A stretch of DNA of 64,000 nt from Paenibacillus mesophilus (GCF_005938385.1 NZ_VCRA01000007.1:62001-126000), one strand, 5' to 3'. Positions 34,143 to 43,196 are shown, counted from the stretch's first letter. Numbers and translations: made by a program. Notes: generated by a model not told the origin, from the sequence alone.

Positions 34143-35132
34143 TTATTTAAACTGGGCTGCTACAATTTCCGCCCACTTAAAGTTCGCTTCCTTCGTTCTC
34201 CCCGCGTTATGCGGCGTATGGACGACATTATGCCGGCCGAGCAGCGGATCGTCCAGCGGCAGCGGCTCGATGTCGAATACGTCAGCGGCGAGACTGAGCT
34301 CGTCGGCCAGCACCCTCCTCCGCAGCTCCTCCGTATCGCATATGCCGGCCCGCGTCGCCAGCACGACGATACAGCCTTGCGGCAGCATCCGGATATGCTC
34401 CGCGGTCACGATTCCTTTCGTTCCTTCCGTCAGCGGCACCATCGGGACGAATATTTCGGCGTCCTGCACGAGCCTCTCCAAGTACCATTCCTTCCGGCTC
34501 CCCGCACGGTGAAAGGCCGGCTCCGCCGCATAGGGATCCCATACCGCGACATCGGCTCCGAGCATGTTGACGAAACTCGCATACCGGCTCGCGATATTGC
34601 CCGCTCCCACGATACGCACTCGTTTGCCTTCCACGGTGCCGTTTACGAAGCGGGGATCGTCCCCGAACTGCTGATACTCGTATTTCCATGGTTGCTGGCT
34701 CGCAATGATTTCGTGGTGTGTTTGCGGGATGCGTCTTAACGCGCATATCGTAAGCCCGAGGGCGAATTCGGATACGGACTGTCCCCAGTATCCCTCAGAA
34801 GGATGAACATATGCGCTTACGCCTCTGTCCTTCAGCTGCGAATACAATTCCTCGGGTCTCCAGACGGCATAATTGTCGGTGCCGATGTAGGCTTCCCGCA
34901 AGCTAGTGAATTTGTCCAAACACGAGGTCGTCACAGGAACGGCCAGCGTGACGAGGCGGGTTACTTTCTCGGGTTCCGCAACCGCCTCCGCAAGCGTGCC
35001 GATCCAATTTCGAGGCAAGCGAATCAGCTCGAAATCCCCTACCCGTCCGAGAAGCTGCCGCAAGCGATCCGCCGTATAAGGCCACACCTGCTCGAAGCTC
35101 GGATGAACGACAATAACATTAGGAATGGTCAT
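34143..35132 (-). CDS. D-2-hydroxyacid dehydrogenase family protein
   Basis: 329 residues. The NAD-binding half has VRIVGAGNIASRYASFVNML, and the catalytic Arg (LATRAGICD), Glu (DVFDIEPLPLDDPLL) and His (HTPHNAGR) of the family are all present. The N-terminal substrate domain is more divergent (VIVVHPSFEQVW). It would reduce a 2-keto acid, or oxidise a 2-hydroxy acid, in the cytoplasm. The ATG at 35132 has GGAGGT 3 bases upstream and follows the previous stop by 1 bp, so it is the last gene of a three-gene operon. The longer frame to 35201 lies within the upstream gene. Confidence 0.85.
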   Translation of the reverse strand: MTIPNVIVVHPSFEQVWPYTADRLRQLLGRVGDFELIRLPRNWIGTLAEAVAEPEKVTRLVTLAVPVTTSCLDKFTSLREAYIGTDNYAVWRPEELYSQLKDRGVSAYVHPSEGYWGQSVSEFALGLTICALRRIPQTHHEIIASQQPWKYEYQQFGDDPRFVNGTVEGKRVRIVGAGNIASRYASFVNMLGADVAVWDPYAAEPAFHRAGSRKEWYLERLVQDAEIFVPMVPLTEGTKGIVTAEHIRMLPQGCIVVLATRAGICDTEELRRRVLADELSLAADVFDIEPLPLDDPLLGRHNVVHTPHNAGRTKEANFKWAEIVAAQFK

Positions 35133-35133
35133 G

Positions 35134-35973
35134 TTACCTCCCGCAAAATGACTTCCATGCTTGTTCGATAAAGGAAGCCTTGATTTGTCCGCAAAATACA
35201 ACCGCGCGGTATTTGAACGTACGACTCTCGCCCTTGGCCAGCTTCCACTCTCCGGCGATGCAGCAGCTCGGACCTATCCCCAATTGTCCGTCCACGCGCC
35301 ATGGAACCGGATGCTCCCTATTCCCGGCATGATCCAAGATCGCGATTCCGGCCGGCCCCTCCCGGCCCTCGATCGGCATGCTCACGGCAACCCAGCGGGC
35401 TCGCTGCCCTTCCGCATCCGTACTTCGCCGCCCTTCGCTGCTGTATACGTCGCCGCCCGTTTCTTTACGGAAAGGCATTCGAAGAAACAAGCCTCCATAA
35501 GGGTATTGTCCGAAGGTGAGGTCGATTTCCGCGGTCAGCCGCCAATTCAGATCCAGCTCATAATAATCGCCGCGGTCGGTGAAGGACCACGTCTGCTCCT
35601 CCTGCAGCATCGGTGAACCCGAAGGGTCGCGCCACTCCGTATGCACAGTCCAGGACGCTTCATTGCCGGCTGCCTGGAAATGCTCGATCGGGAGAGGGTG
35701 AAACGAGCCGTCTTGATCTTTATTTCCGCCAAGCCCCTCGCTCCAAAACCCGATGCCGTTAACTGCATTCAAGCCGATATATAAACCGTGCTGCCAAGGA
35801 TGATGAGAAGGTGCATCTTCGGTCAGAATGCCTTTCCCGTCCGGGGCTGCGATCGGATGAATATACGGCCTCTTATTGCTCTCCGCATGCTGGACGATGA
35901 TAGGATCAGCTCGACCAACCCGGTATATCCGTAAGACGCCGGGCAAATGTTCAACTCGCAGCGTGAAGGACAT
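35134..35973 (-). CDS. DUF6807 (PmoA-like) family protein
   Basis: 279 residues with the family's hallmark segments: RPYIHPIAAPDGKGILTEDAPSHHPWQHGLYIG, then GGLFLRMPFRK, and late GREGPAGIAILDHAGNREHP. The fold resembles sugar-mutarotase-like beta sandwiches, and these genes regularly occur with Gfo/Idh/MocA oxidoreductases in carbohydrate operons. The biochemical role is not established; the older name (methane oxygenase PmoA) is misleading. AGGAGTG precedes the ATG. It is the middle gene of the operon, 9 bp after the oxidoreductase. Confidence 0.82.
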   Translation of the reverse strand: MSFTLRVEHLPGVLRIYRVGRADPIIVQHAESNKRPYIHPIAAPDGKGILTEDAPSHHPWQHGLYIGLNAVNGIGFWSEGLGGNKDQDGSFHPLPIEHFQAAGNEASWTVHTEWRDPSGSPMLQEEQTWSFTDRGDYYELDLNWRLTAEIDLTFGQYPYGGLFLRMPFRKETGGDVYSSEGRRSTDAEGQRARWVAVSMPIEGREGPAGIAILDHAGNREHPVPWRVDGQLGIGPSCCIAGEWKLAKGESRTFKYRAVVFCGQIKASFIEQAWKSFCGR

Positions 35974-35982
35974 AGTTCTTGT

Positions 35983-37104
35983 TCACTCCTTGAATTTGCC
36001 ATGTTTTCTGAACTGTGGCAAGTATATTGCCGCCCCCCGATTCATGGCGGATTCATGCGCGCATAACCCGGCACATGTCCAATTCGCGGAAGTGTATACG
36101 TCGGGAAACGGGCTCCGGTTGTCGACGATGCTCATGACGAATTCATGTACGAGATGAGGGTGAGAACCGCCGTGTCCGCTGCCTTGCGTGAAGGAAAGAT
36201 GCTTGTTCTCCGAAGCGTCATACACGCCTTGCGTTGTGAATTTGCGAATTTCTTCAGGCAGCCTGTCGGCGTAGTCCGGAATCTTCACGCGCTCTCCGGA
36301 CTCGCCGGTAAAAACAACCGGCGCTTCCCGCTCCAACTGCTGCCACTCGAAGCTCATCAGGTCTCCATATACGTCAAAGCTCTCCACATATTCCCTGGAC
36401 GTTTCGAACAAGGAACGCGTAACCTCCATGGCCAGCTCCGAATCGCGCAGCCGGAATAGCGCGGATTCCACCGCGAACGGAGACCCGTACTTCTCCGCCA
36501 ACCGCGTATCGATTCTGCCCGAGCCCAGGCAATTGACGCTCTCCGCCTCCCGGCCGGCAAGAGCAAGCAGCGGACCGACCGCATGCGTCGCATAGTGCAT
36601 GGGCGGCAATCCTTCCCAATACCCCGGCCATCCGGCCATCTCCTGCTGATGCGCGCCCCGCAGAAATTGAATGCGGCCCAGTTTCCCTTGGTCCAGCAAA
36701 TCCTTGACGTACAAAAACTCCCTCGTATAAACGGCTGTTTCCATCATCATGTACTGTTTCCCCGACTGCCGCTGGGCTTCGACGATTCGATGACAGTCTT
36801 CTATCGAAGTGGCCATCGGCACGGTGCAGGCGACATGCTTCCCTGCCCGCAGTGCGGCAATGCTCTGCTCCGCGTGGTCGGGAATCGGCGTATTGATATG
36901 GATGGCATCGATATCCGGGTCCAACAGCATCTCTTCGTACCGGCTGTATCGTTTCGGAATGCCGAAATGGTCGGCGATTTGTCCGAGCTTCTCCGCGGAT
37001 CTTTGGCATACCGCCACAAGCTCCGTATAAGGATGCGACTGATAGATCGGAATGAATTCCGCTCCGAATCCCAGCCCCGCGATGCCGACCTTTATAGGCT
37101 TCAT
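35983..37104 (-). CDS. Gfo/Idh/MocA-family oxidoreductase (no EKP lysine)
   Basis: 373 residues. The Rossmann motif VGIAGLGFGAEFIPIYQ and the HINTPIPDHAEQSIAALRAGKHVA segment place it in the family. The usual EKP motif, whose Lys is catalytic, reads CTVPMATS here. The catalytic lysine is therefore missing, which suggests a different chemistry or a binding role. The C-terminal beta-sheet domain is complete. Start at ATG 37104 with GGGAGGAT upstream. It is the first gene of the operon with DUF6807 and the hydroxyacid dehydrogenase, divergent from a XylR-type activator that probably controls it. Confidence 0.85.
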   Translation of the reverse strand: MKPIKVGIAGLGFGAEFIPIYQSHPYTELVAVCQRSAEKLGQIADHFGIPKRYSRYEEMLLDPDIDAIHINTPIPDHAEQSIAALRAGKHVACTVPMATSIEDCHRIVEAQRQSGKQYMMMETAVYTREFLYVKDLLDQGKLGRIQFLRGAHQQEMAGWPGYWEGLPPMHYATHAVGPLLALAGREAESVNCLGSGRIDTRLAEKYGSPFAVESALFRLRDSELAMEVTRSLFETSREYVESFDVYGDLMSFEWQQLEREAPVVFTGESGERVKIPDYADRLPEEIRKFTTQGVYDASENKHLSFTQGSGHGGSHPHLVHEFVMSIVDNRSPFPDVYTSANWTCAGLCAHESAMNRGAAIYLPQFRKHGKFKE

Positions 37105-37194
37105 TCAAGTGATCCTCCCTTCCCGTGCATACCTAAACTATAGCTTCCGCCAGAAGGGAGGTCGATGAGAATTTTCGTACAAATCCTTAGATTT

Positions 37195-37229
37195 TTTACA
37201 TCGGATAATCACGGAAAATAGTATACTAT
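37195..37229 (+). promoter_or_regulatory. Promoter with palindromic ATAGTATACTAT
   Basis: TTTACA (37195-37200), 18-bp spacer, TAGTAT (37219-37224). The perfect 12-bp palindrome ATAGTATACTAT (37218-37229) covers the -10. It sits between divergent genes, so it could be an operator controlling the XylR-type gene and the 37104 operon. Confidence 0.5.
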
Positions 37230-37261
37230 AAACCATATAGTCTGATAGAGGAGCTGTACGA

Positions 37262-38458
37262 GTGAGAAATTTTACAGCTGCGGATGCTACGCGTCGGCAG
37301 GAAGAGAAGCCGCAGAAGCATGTCGCTCTGCTGATCGAAACTTCGAACGAATATGCGCGCGGATTGCTCGCCGGAATCAAATCATACATTCGTACGCACC
37401 GCCCCTGGTCGATCTACCTGGGGGAGCATAGCCGGCTCGGCACGGATTTGTCTTGGTTGAACGACTGGCGCGGCGACGGCATTCTTGCCCGTATCGAGAA
37501 TAAAGAAATCGCCGACTATGTTCGGCTCTTGAATGTGCCGACCGTCGATTTGAGCGCGTCGCGCCTACTCCCTGCTTTGCCATGCGTAGAGACGGACGAT
37601 GAAACGATAGCGCTATGGGCCGCGGAGCATCTTGCCGGCAGGGGCTTGAAGCACTTTGCGTATTGCGGGGATCCGACATTTCCATGGTCCGTCGAACGAG
37701 GGAAGCACTTCGAACGGATCGTTCGAGGCAGAGGCCACCCGATCCATCTTTTTCAGCACGAGCTCAAGTCTACGGTCATGGAAGGGAGAATGGCGATGGC
37801 CCGGTGGGTCGAACGGCTGCCCAAGCCGATCGGCATTATGGCCTGCTACGACAGCATGGCCCAGTCGCTGCTGGAGGCATGCCGGATTGCAGGCGTCATC
37901 GTTCCCGATCAAGTTGCCATTCTGGGAGTGGACAATGACGATTTGCTATGCAACCTGTCTTCCCCGCCCTTATCCAGCATCCGAACGGATACGATGAAAA
38001 CCGGATACATGGCCGCCTCGCTGCTCGACCGCATGATGTCGGGCGAACGAATCGAACCCCGGGTATGGTCCATACCACCGCTCGAAGTCGTTACGCGCTT
38101 ATCGACGGATGTCATCGCTGTCGATGACCCCTACGTATCGGCCGCCGTCCAATTTATTCGCGATCATGCTTACGAGGATCTGAAGGTTGAGGACGTGCTG
38201 CGTCGCATTCCGCTTTCCCGGAGGTCTCTGGATCATCGTTTTCTGCAAGCTTTGGGCCGAACCCCGCATGAGGAAATCGTCCAAGTTAGGATGAAGCTCG
38301 TCATGCGCCTGCTGACCGAAACGGACTGGACGTTGTCCGTCATCGCCGAGCGGTTAAGCTTCAAGCATGCCGAATATATGGGGGCGGCTTTCAAGAAATT
38401 TACCGGTCTGTCGCCCGGAGCGTACAGAGAGAAGCATTCCGGAATTCGCCGAGACTGA
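37262..38458 (+). CDS. XylR-type transcriptional activator (LacI-like sensor plus AraC HTH)
   Basis: 398 residues. The first 280 are a periplasmic-binding-protein-like sugar sensor without an N-terminal DNA-binding domain (KHVALLIETSNEYARGLLAGIKSYI, LASRLLPA-type interior, GIMACYDSMAQSLLEACRIAG, VAILGVDNDD). The last 110 are an AraC double helix-turn-helix (RIPLSRRSLDHRFLQALGRTPHEEI, RLSFKHAEYMGAAFKKFTGLSPGAYRE). This is the architecture of XylR. The GTG start has GAGG about 9 bases upstream. It is divergent from the oxidoreductase operon at 37104, which it probably activates in response to a sugar. Confidence 0.88.
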   Translation: MRNFTAADATRRQEEKPQKHVALLIETSNEYARGLLAGIKSYIRTHRPWSIYLGEHSRLGTDLSWLNDWRGDGILARIENKEIADYVRLLNVPTVDLSASRLLPALPCVETDDETIALWAAEHLAGRGLKHFAYCGDPTFPWSVERGKHFERIVRGRGHPIHLFQHELKSTVMEGRMAMARWVERLPKPIGIMACYDSMAQSLLEACRIAGVIVPDQVAILGVDNDDLLCNLSSPPLSSIRTDTMKTGYMAASLLDRMMSGERIEPRVWSIPPLEVVTRLSTDVIAVDDPYVSAAVQFIRDHAYEDLKVEDVLRRIPLSRRSLDHRFLQALGRTPHEEIVQVRMKLVMRLLTETDWTLSVIAERLSFKHAEYMGAAFKKFTGLSPGAYREKHSGIRRD

Positions 38459-38471
38459 GGTGGCCTGTGCC

Positions 38472-39293
38472 TTATTTCCGCTGTGCGAGCCGCCATTGCT
38501 GGGGGCTCATTCCGTATTTGCGCTTGAACAGCCTGGAGAAGTAGTGGATGCTGTTGAAGCCGGTCGCTTCCGCGATCTGCTGCACCCCCATCTCGGTGTT
38601 GACCAAATAGCTGATCGCCGCGCTTAGCCTCAGCTTGTTCAAATATTGCATCGGCGTTATTCCGGTCTCGCTCTTGAACGCCCGGACGAGATACGAAGAA
38701 TTCAGGTGCACCCGGTTCGATAAGGCGGTCAGATCGATCGGTTCGTAATAGCTCGTCTCCATATGTCTCATGAGCGTCTGGATAAATTCCCGGTTCGCCT
38801 TGTCATTCGGTTCCGCAGACGCATGAAGCCGGTTCCGAAGGTAATTATGGATAAGCCGAATCGTCTTCATGACGTCAAGCTTGACGATTTCGTCGTCATA
38901 GTCGGCGCTGCCGCGATATTTATATTCCAGCGATAGGCTTAAGGCGTCGAGCGTCTGCTTGATCGGGCGCAGCTCTTCCGAACTGTAGTCCGCCTCTTTT
39001 TGTAATCGATTCCAATAAATAGCCTGCTCGGCGCTCGGACATGCTTCCTGATCCCCGATATCCATCTCGATGTACCAGAAGCTGAAGGGCGTCTGGAAGC
39101 GGACAAGCCGATGGGGCGTATTCGGTGTCAGCACATACAAGCTCGGCGACGGGACCTCGTATTCGCCGCCCATCCATTCCAGAACGGCTGTTCCTTGTGC
39201 GATGTACAGCATTTCGAAGAAAGGGTGAATGCCGCCGCTTTTCCCCTTATAGCCGGAGTGAAACGTGTGGCGGTTAAACGTTCTGATATGCAT
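38472..39293 (-). CDS. AraC-family regulator, paralogue of the one at 29770
   Basis: 273 residues starting MHIRTFNRHTF, aligned with the start MRIRSFNHYN of its paralogue. Cupin sensor (GGIHPFFEMLYIAQGTAVLEWMG, LYVLTPNTPHRLVRF) and AraC helix-turn-helix pair (LSNRVHLNSSYLVRAFKSETG, TGFNSIHYFSRLFKRKYGMSPQQW) are present. The frame remains open to 39425, but ATG 39293 has GGGGAT 3 bases upstream and matches the paralogue. It is convergent with the XylR-type gene (13-bp gap). The target is not evident from position; the similarity to 29770 suggests control of the same or a related regulon. Confidence 0.86.
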   Translation of the reverse strand: MHIRTFNRHTFHSGYKGKSGGIHPFFEMLYIAQGTAVLEWMGGEYEVPSPSLYVLTPNTPHRLVRFQTPFSFWYIEMDIGDQEACPSAEQAIYWNRLQKEADYSSEELRPIKQTLDALSLSLEYKYRGSADYDDEIVKLDVMKTIRLIHNYLRNRLHASAEPNDKANREFIQTLMRHMETSYYEPIDLTALSNRVHLNSSYLVRAFKSETGITPMQYLNKLRLSAAISYLVNTEMGVQQIAEATGFNSIHYFSRLFKRKYGMSPQQWRLAQRK

Positions 39294-39414
39294 GGCGATC
39301 CCCCGAAGCTGCGACTTGGGTGTCCGGTCGGTCCGACGTGCCGGACTACTTACATGAATTATAGGTTTCGAGCCGGAAACGGTCAATCCGCATGAAAAAC
39401 AAGACGACACGAGC

Positions 39415-39455
39415 AAAACCTCCAACGCCGCACACCGTACGGCTTTGGAGGTTTT
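39415..39455 (-). terminator. Terminator downstream of the DUF1294/RidA genes
   Basis: AAAACCTCCAA (39415-39425) pairs with TTGGAGGTTTT (39445-39455), with inner GCCG/CGGC. It is a strong hairpin ending in T on both strands. Confidence 0.75.
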
Positions 39456-39475
39456 ATCGTTTCCTTTCGGATCAG

Positions 39476-39745
39476 TTAACCGAAAGCTTTAATCAACAAA
39501 CTGATGCACACGATATTGAGCAGCAGCAGAGCCGGGACGCCGAACGTAAACGAAGCGTGCTTCGTCTTATGCCGAAACGACCTCATCCCGATCCATGCGC
39601 CCGCTGCGCCGCCAAGCGCCGCGATGAGAAACAAACGTTTCTCCGGCACCCGCCTTTCCTTGCGCACGGCCTTCAGCTTGTCCAAGCCGAACAGGAAAAA
39701 ACCGACGACGTTGATCGCGAGCCAGTAGAGCAGTATAGCGACCAT
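39476..39745 (-). CDS. DUF1294 small membrane protein
   Basis: 89 residues with a first hydrophobic helix (VAILLYWLAINVVGFFLFGLDKLKA), the DUF1294 hallmark RVPEKRLFLIAALGGAAGAWIGM with FRHKTKHASFTFGVP, and a last helix (ALLLLNIVCISLLI). This is the standard length and layout. The function of DUF1294 is unknown. It begins 1 bp after the RidA stop, so it is probably the last gene of the D-amino-acid operon, though possibly only a passenger. Confidence 0.85.
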   Translation of the reverse strand: MVAILLYWLAINVVGFFLFGLDKLKAVRKERRVPEKRLFLIAALGGAAGAWIGMRSFRHKTKHASFTFGVPALLLLNIVCISLLIKAFG

Positions 39746-39746
39746 C

Positions 39747-40220
39747 TTACGCTTTCAGCGCAACGACGATTTCCACCTCGGTGGAAGCGCCGAGCGGCAG
39801 CGTATGAATGCCGAGAGCGGCCCGGGCGTGCTTGCCCGCGTCTCCGAATACGTCGACGAGCACTTGGCTGCCCGCATTCATGATTTCCGGGTGGGCGGTC
39901 ACTTCTTCCGTACAGCTCAAATATCCCGTTACTTTGACGATTTGCTCCACCCGCTCGAGACCTACTTCCCTCTCCAGCGCCATCAGGCAGTTCAGCACCG
40001 AATAAGCGGCGGAGAGCTTGCCTTCTTCGATCGACACATCGGCGCCGATGCGTCCCTTGTACTTCAGTTCACCGGCCGAGAACGCTACGTTTCCGGAGAT
40101 ATAGGCCATCCGGCCGTCCACCCGCACCGGCAAAACGAGCTTGGGCTCTTTTACTGCTGGAGATTCCAGCCACCCCAGCGATTGTTTGACTTGCTCGAAC
40201 CGTTCATTAACAGTTGACAC
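39747..40220 (-). CDS. RidA/YjgF-family protein
   Basis: 157 residues of the RidA family variant with a longer N-terminus: VNERFEQVKQSLGWL, AYISGNVAF, and the family end HARAALGIHTLPLGASTEVEIVVAL, where the Arg of HAR is the carboxylate-binding position. RidA proteins hydrolyse reactive enamine/imine intermediates released by PLP enzymes, which suits a neighbour of a D-threonine aldolase/D-serine dehydratase-like protein. The GTG at 40220 has AGGAGG 8 bases upstream. The frame stays open to 40979, but that part runs through the acylase gene and is rejected. Confidence 0.85.
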   Translation of the reverse strand: MSTVNERFEQVKQSLGWLESPAVKEPKLVLPVRVDGRMAYISGNVAFSAGELKYKGRIGADVSIEEGKLSAAYSVLNCLMALEREVGLERVEQIVKVTGYLSCTEEVTAHPEIMNAGSQVLVDVFGDAGKHARAALGIHTLPLGASTEVEIVVALKA

Positions 40221-40456
40221 GATTGCAGCCTCCTTTTGAAGTTCGGTGAATAATTCCACTACAGGTCTGAAATATGCTTCCGATCGCCGTTGCTTCCAGA
40301 TTTTTTGATACAAGTTGCAATTATCGAGTTCATGATAATTGTCAACAGAATAAGCCCATAATCGGTAAAAATCCGGAAACAAATGCGAACGCTGACGCTT
40401 CTCCAGCATCATTTCAGACCTTCCGCTCCATTTTTCACCGGCTTTTAGATCATTGA
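40221..40456. other. Gap between the acylase and RidA genes
   Basis: 236 bases with lower GC, and AT-rich stretches that could hold a promoter for RidA. I see no convincing -35/-10 pair, no gene and no terminator. Confidence 0.3.
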
Positions 40457-42040
40457 TTATTGGACTATGCGTCCGAAATTTCCCGGTACGATTTGGCCGT
40501 CTTTTATCGCAAACCGGCCGTTCACGAGCACATGCTCCACCCCTTCCGGAGTCAAGCGCGGCTCGGCAAACGTGGCCCGGTCGCGTATCCGGGCCGGGTC
40601 GAATACGGCGATATCGGCGTAGCATCCCTTGGCAAGCACCCCGCGCCGGGATATGCCGAACCGTTCGGCCGGGAACGCGGTCATTTTGCGAACCGCCTGC
40701 TCGAGCGACAGCCAAGCCCGCTCGTACACGTATTCGCGGAATATTTTCGGATAGGAGCCGAAGCCTCTCGGATGCGGACTGACACCGGCATATATGCCGT
40801 CCGTACTGACCATATGTAGCGGATGCTTGAACGTATCCTCTAAGTAACCGTACCGCTCTTGCGGCCAATGGAAAATCATCAGCGACGGATACTCGGTATG
40901 GACGATCAAATCGCACACGAGGTCGGTCAAGCTGATGCCGAGCTCGTCGCGCACTTCGCCGATCAGCTTCCCTTCCCAATTCCGGATGCCGGCTACCCAG
41001 TCCGGCGCCGCCGCGGAAGCGCTCCCGTCCGCCCGCGGCTTGCCGACCGACGCGAAACGTACCCGGTCAAGCGGAAAAGCTTGCTCGATGTGAGCCGCGA
41101 TTCGCTGACGGAAGCTTCGGTCCGACAACCGGTCCCGGACCTCCTTGGGGTTCCCTTCTTGGGCGTACGGAGGAAGGTTGAGCAGCAAATGCGTGCTCCC
41201 CGCCGGATAAGGGTACATATCGAACGTGATGTCCGCCCCTTCCGACGCTCCCCTCTCAAGCTCCGAGGCCGCCATCGGATCGATCGTCAGATGGGAAATG
41301 TGGACCGGAATGCCCGCTTGAACGCCGATCGCGAACGTCTCCTCGCAGCCTGTCCGGATATTGTCGCCGTACCCGCGTTGATGAGCGACGTAGATGCCGC
41401 CGTATTCGGCGACCGTTCGCGACAACGCGACCAGCTCCCGGAGATCCGCCCGCCGCATCGGCTCGTATTCGAGTCCGGTAGCGAACGCTTTCGCTCCGCG
41501 CTCCATCCAATCCCGCGTGAGGCGGGCCATCCGGGCGATCTCCGCATCATCGGCGGGCCGCGTCTCCCAGTTCAGCACGGACTGCCGGATCGAGCCGTGA
41601 GGAACTTGCAGGACGAGATTGGAAGGAATGTTACCGCGAAACAACGCGAGCAAATCGTCGATAGACATCGGTTGCGACGGATCGATGCAATCGTCTTCGT
41701 AAAACGTCGCCAAGTAATCTTTCATTTCCTTCAATTGCCCGCCGGACAGCGGCGCCCAGGAAAATCCGTCGGGCGAAGCGAGCTGCGTCGTAACGCCCAT
41801 CCGGAGCGGTGCGTACTGGTCGGGTCCGCCAAGCAGAGCCAGCTCCGAATGCACATGAACGTCGATAAAGCCGGGACATACGACCCGTCCTTCCGCATCG
41901 ACGATTTCTTCCGCCGCCGCATCGCCCAAGCTGCCTATCGCCTCGATTTCGTCCCCCGTAATGCCAATATCTCCCTTGAACCGCGGCGCTCCCGTACCGT
42001 CGACGATCCAGCCGTTTTTGATCAGTCGGTCAAATGCCAT
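40457..42040 (-). CDS. N-acyl-D-amino-acid deacylase family amidohydrolase
   Basis: 527 residues of the D-aminoacylase family: a small beta domain at both ends (LIKNGWIVDGTGAPRFKGDIGI at the start, VLVNGRFAIKDGQIVPGNFGR at the end) around a metal-dependent barrel with HVHSE (His62, His64), AHQRGYG, VHISHL and STDG. At the position of the metal-bridging Cys of classical D-aminoacylase (GNCG), this protein has SPDG with Asp91, so metal binding may differ. The reaction is N-acyl-D-amino acid to D-amino acid plus carboxylate. GGAGC precedes the ATG. It follows the aldolase gene by 24 bp. Confidence 0.85.
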   Translation of the reverse strand: MAFDRLIKNGWIVDGTGAPRFKGDIGITGDEIEAIGSLGDAAAEEIVDAEGRVVCPGFIDVHVHSELALLGGPDQYAPLRMGVTTQLASPDGFSWAPLSGGQLKEMKDYLATFYEDDCIDPSQPMSIDDLLALFRGNIPSNLVLQVPHGSIRQSVLNWETRPADDAEIARMARLTRDWMERGAKAFATGLEYEPMRRADLRELVALSRTVAEYGGIYVAHQRGYGDNIRTGCEETFAIGVQAGIPVHISHLTIDPMAASELERGASEGADITFDMYPYPAGSTHLLLNLPPYAQEGNPKEVRDRLSDRSFRQRIAAHIEQAFPLDRVRFASVGKPRADGSASAAAPDWVAGIRNWEGKLIGEVRDELGISLTDLVCDLIVHTEYPSLMIFHWPQERYGYLEDTFKHPLHMVSTDGIYAGVSPHPRGFGSYPKIFREYVYERAWLSLEQAVRKMTAFPAERFGISRRGVLAKGCYADIAVFDPARIRDRATFAEPRLTPEGVEHVLVNGRFAIKDGQIVPGNFGRIVQ

Positions 42041-42064
42041 ATGGAATACGCTCCTCCGCTTCGT

Positions 42065-43162
42065 TTACCGGTTCTTCCCTCTGCCCAGTACGGGGACGAC
42101 GGTTTCCAGCTCTCCGTTCCGGAAAGCGAACAGCTCGTCCGCCAAATTGATCGACGGGCATATATGATTCGGAATGATCCGCAGCACGTCTCCGATACGC
42201 AGCTCGGAATGTCCCGTCACCTCGATCGTTCCGTGCTCCTCGGACAACGCCCTGAGAGTCAGGTTCGGGTGTCCGATCACATGCCCGTGGCCGCCGTGCT
42301 TGAAAGCGTCCGCCGCGAACGTCTTGCTACCGGCGTCGATAATGATCCGGTTCGGCGTTGGACGGGCAACGACCGTAGCGACTACCGTCACGGCGCAATC
42401 TTCCTCCTCCGCTCCACCTGCAGCCATGACGAACCGGTCGTTGAACGCGTACATGCCCGGCCGCATTTCCGTCGCATGCGGGATGTCCGGGATGAAGCGG
42501 GCGGTTGCGCTTGCTCCGACGCTGATCTCCGGAACGAACAGCCCGAGCTTGTCGAGAAGCGTCCGCGTCTCGTTCAGCAGCTCCGCATCCTCGATCGCCG
42601 TCGCTTTGATCTCTTCCACCGTTGGCTTGGCATACGCGTGACCGGTATGGCTCATCAGTCCACGCACTTCCAGATAAGGCAGCTTGGCGATTTCGAGAAT
42701 CGGCCCGACGCTCTCCTTCACCCCTCTTCCCATCCGGTGAAGCCCGGTATCGACATCTACGTATACCGGAATACGCCGTTTGTGAGCTTCGCCCACGTCA
42801 TTGATTCCTTTCGCGACGGCGATGTCGTCAAGCCCTACGGTCAGCTTCGCCCGGCCGAGCAGATCGCTGAACCGCTTCAGCTTGTTCCGTCCGACCAGCG
42901 GGAAGGCGATCAAAATATCGTCGATGCCGTGATCGGCCATCACCTCGGCCTCCCCCAGCTTCGCCACCGTAATGCCGGCCGCGCCATATTCCATCTGCTT
43001 CTTGGCGATGTAGGGGCTCTTGTGCGTCTTCGTATGGGGACGGAGCTTGACCCCCGCTTGCTTGGCAAGCGCCGCCATGCCGCGCAAATTGCGCTCCAGC
43101 ACCTCGAGGTCCAAGGCGAGGAACGGAGTGTCCGACATCAGCTCGAAATTTTCGTTTATCAT
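42065..43162 (-). CDS. D-threonine aldolase / D-serine dehydratase-like PLP protein
   Basis: 365 residues, fold-type III (alanine racemase-like barrel). RPHTKTHK holds the PLP lysine (Lys45), and NHICPSINL supplies the His333/Cys335 metal pair typical of this family. GHAYAKPTVEEIKA and EMRPGMYAFND are further family segments. The enzyme would cleave D-threonine-type beta-hydroxy amino acids or dehydrate D-serine; sequence alone does not separate these. GGGAGC precedes the ATG. Placed between an SDR and the D-aminoacylase in one operon, it supports a pathway degrading N-acylated D-amino acids. Confidence 0.86.
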   Translation of the reverse strand: MINENFELMSDTPFLALDLEVLERNLRGMAALAKQAGVKLRPHTKTHKSPYIAKKQMEYGAAGITVAKLGEAEVMADHGIDDILIAFPLVGRNKLKRFSDLLGRAKLTVGLDDIAVAKGINDVGEAHKRRIPVYVDVDTGLHRMGRGVKESVGPILEIAKLPYLEVRGLMSHTGHAYAKPTVEEIKATAIEDAELLNETRTLLDKLGLFVPEISVGASATARFIPDIPHATEMRPGMYAFNDRFVMAAGGAEEEDCAVTVVATVVARPTPNRIIIDAGSKTFAADAFKHGGHGHVIGHPNLTLRALSEEHGTIEVTGHSELRIGDVLRIIPNHICPSINLADELFAFRNGELETVVPVLGRGKNR

Positions 43163-43196
43163 ACGATCGGCTCCCTTCTCTATTATGCATCGAATA

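Noticed and set aside
39747..40979. Extension of the RidA frame to 410 residues
   Set aside because: The extra N-terminus runs antiparallel in frame through the deacylase gene and lacks domain sense. GTG 40220 has a strong AGGAGG site.
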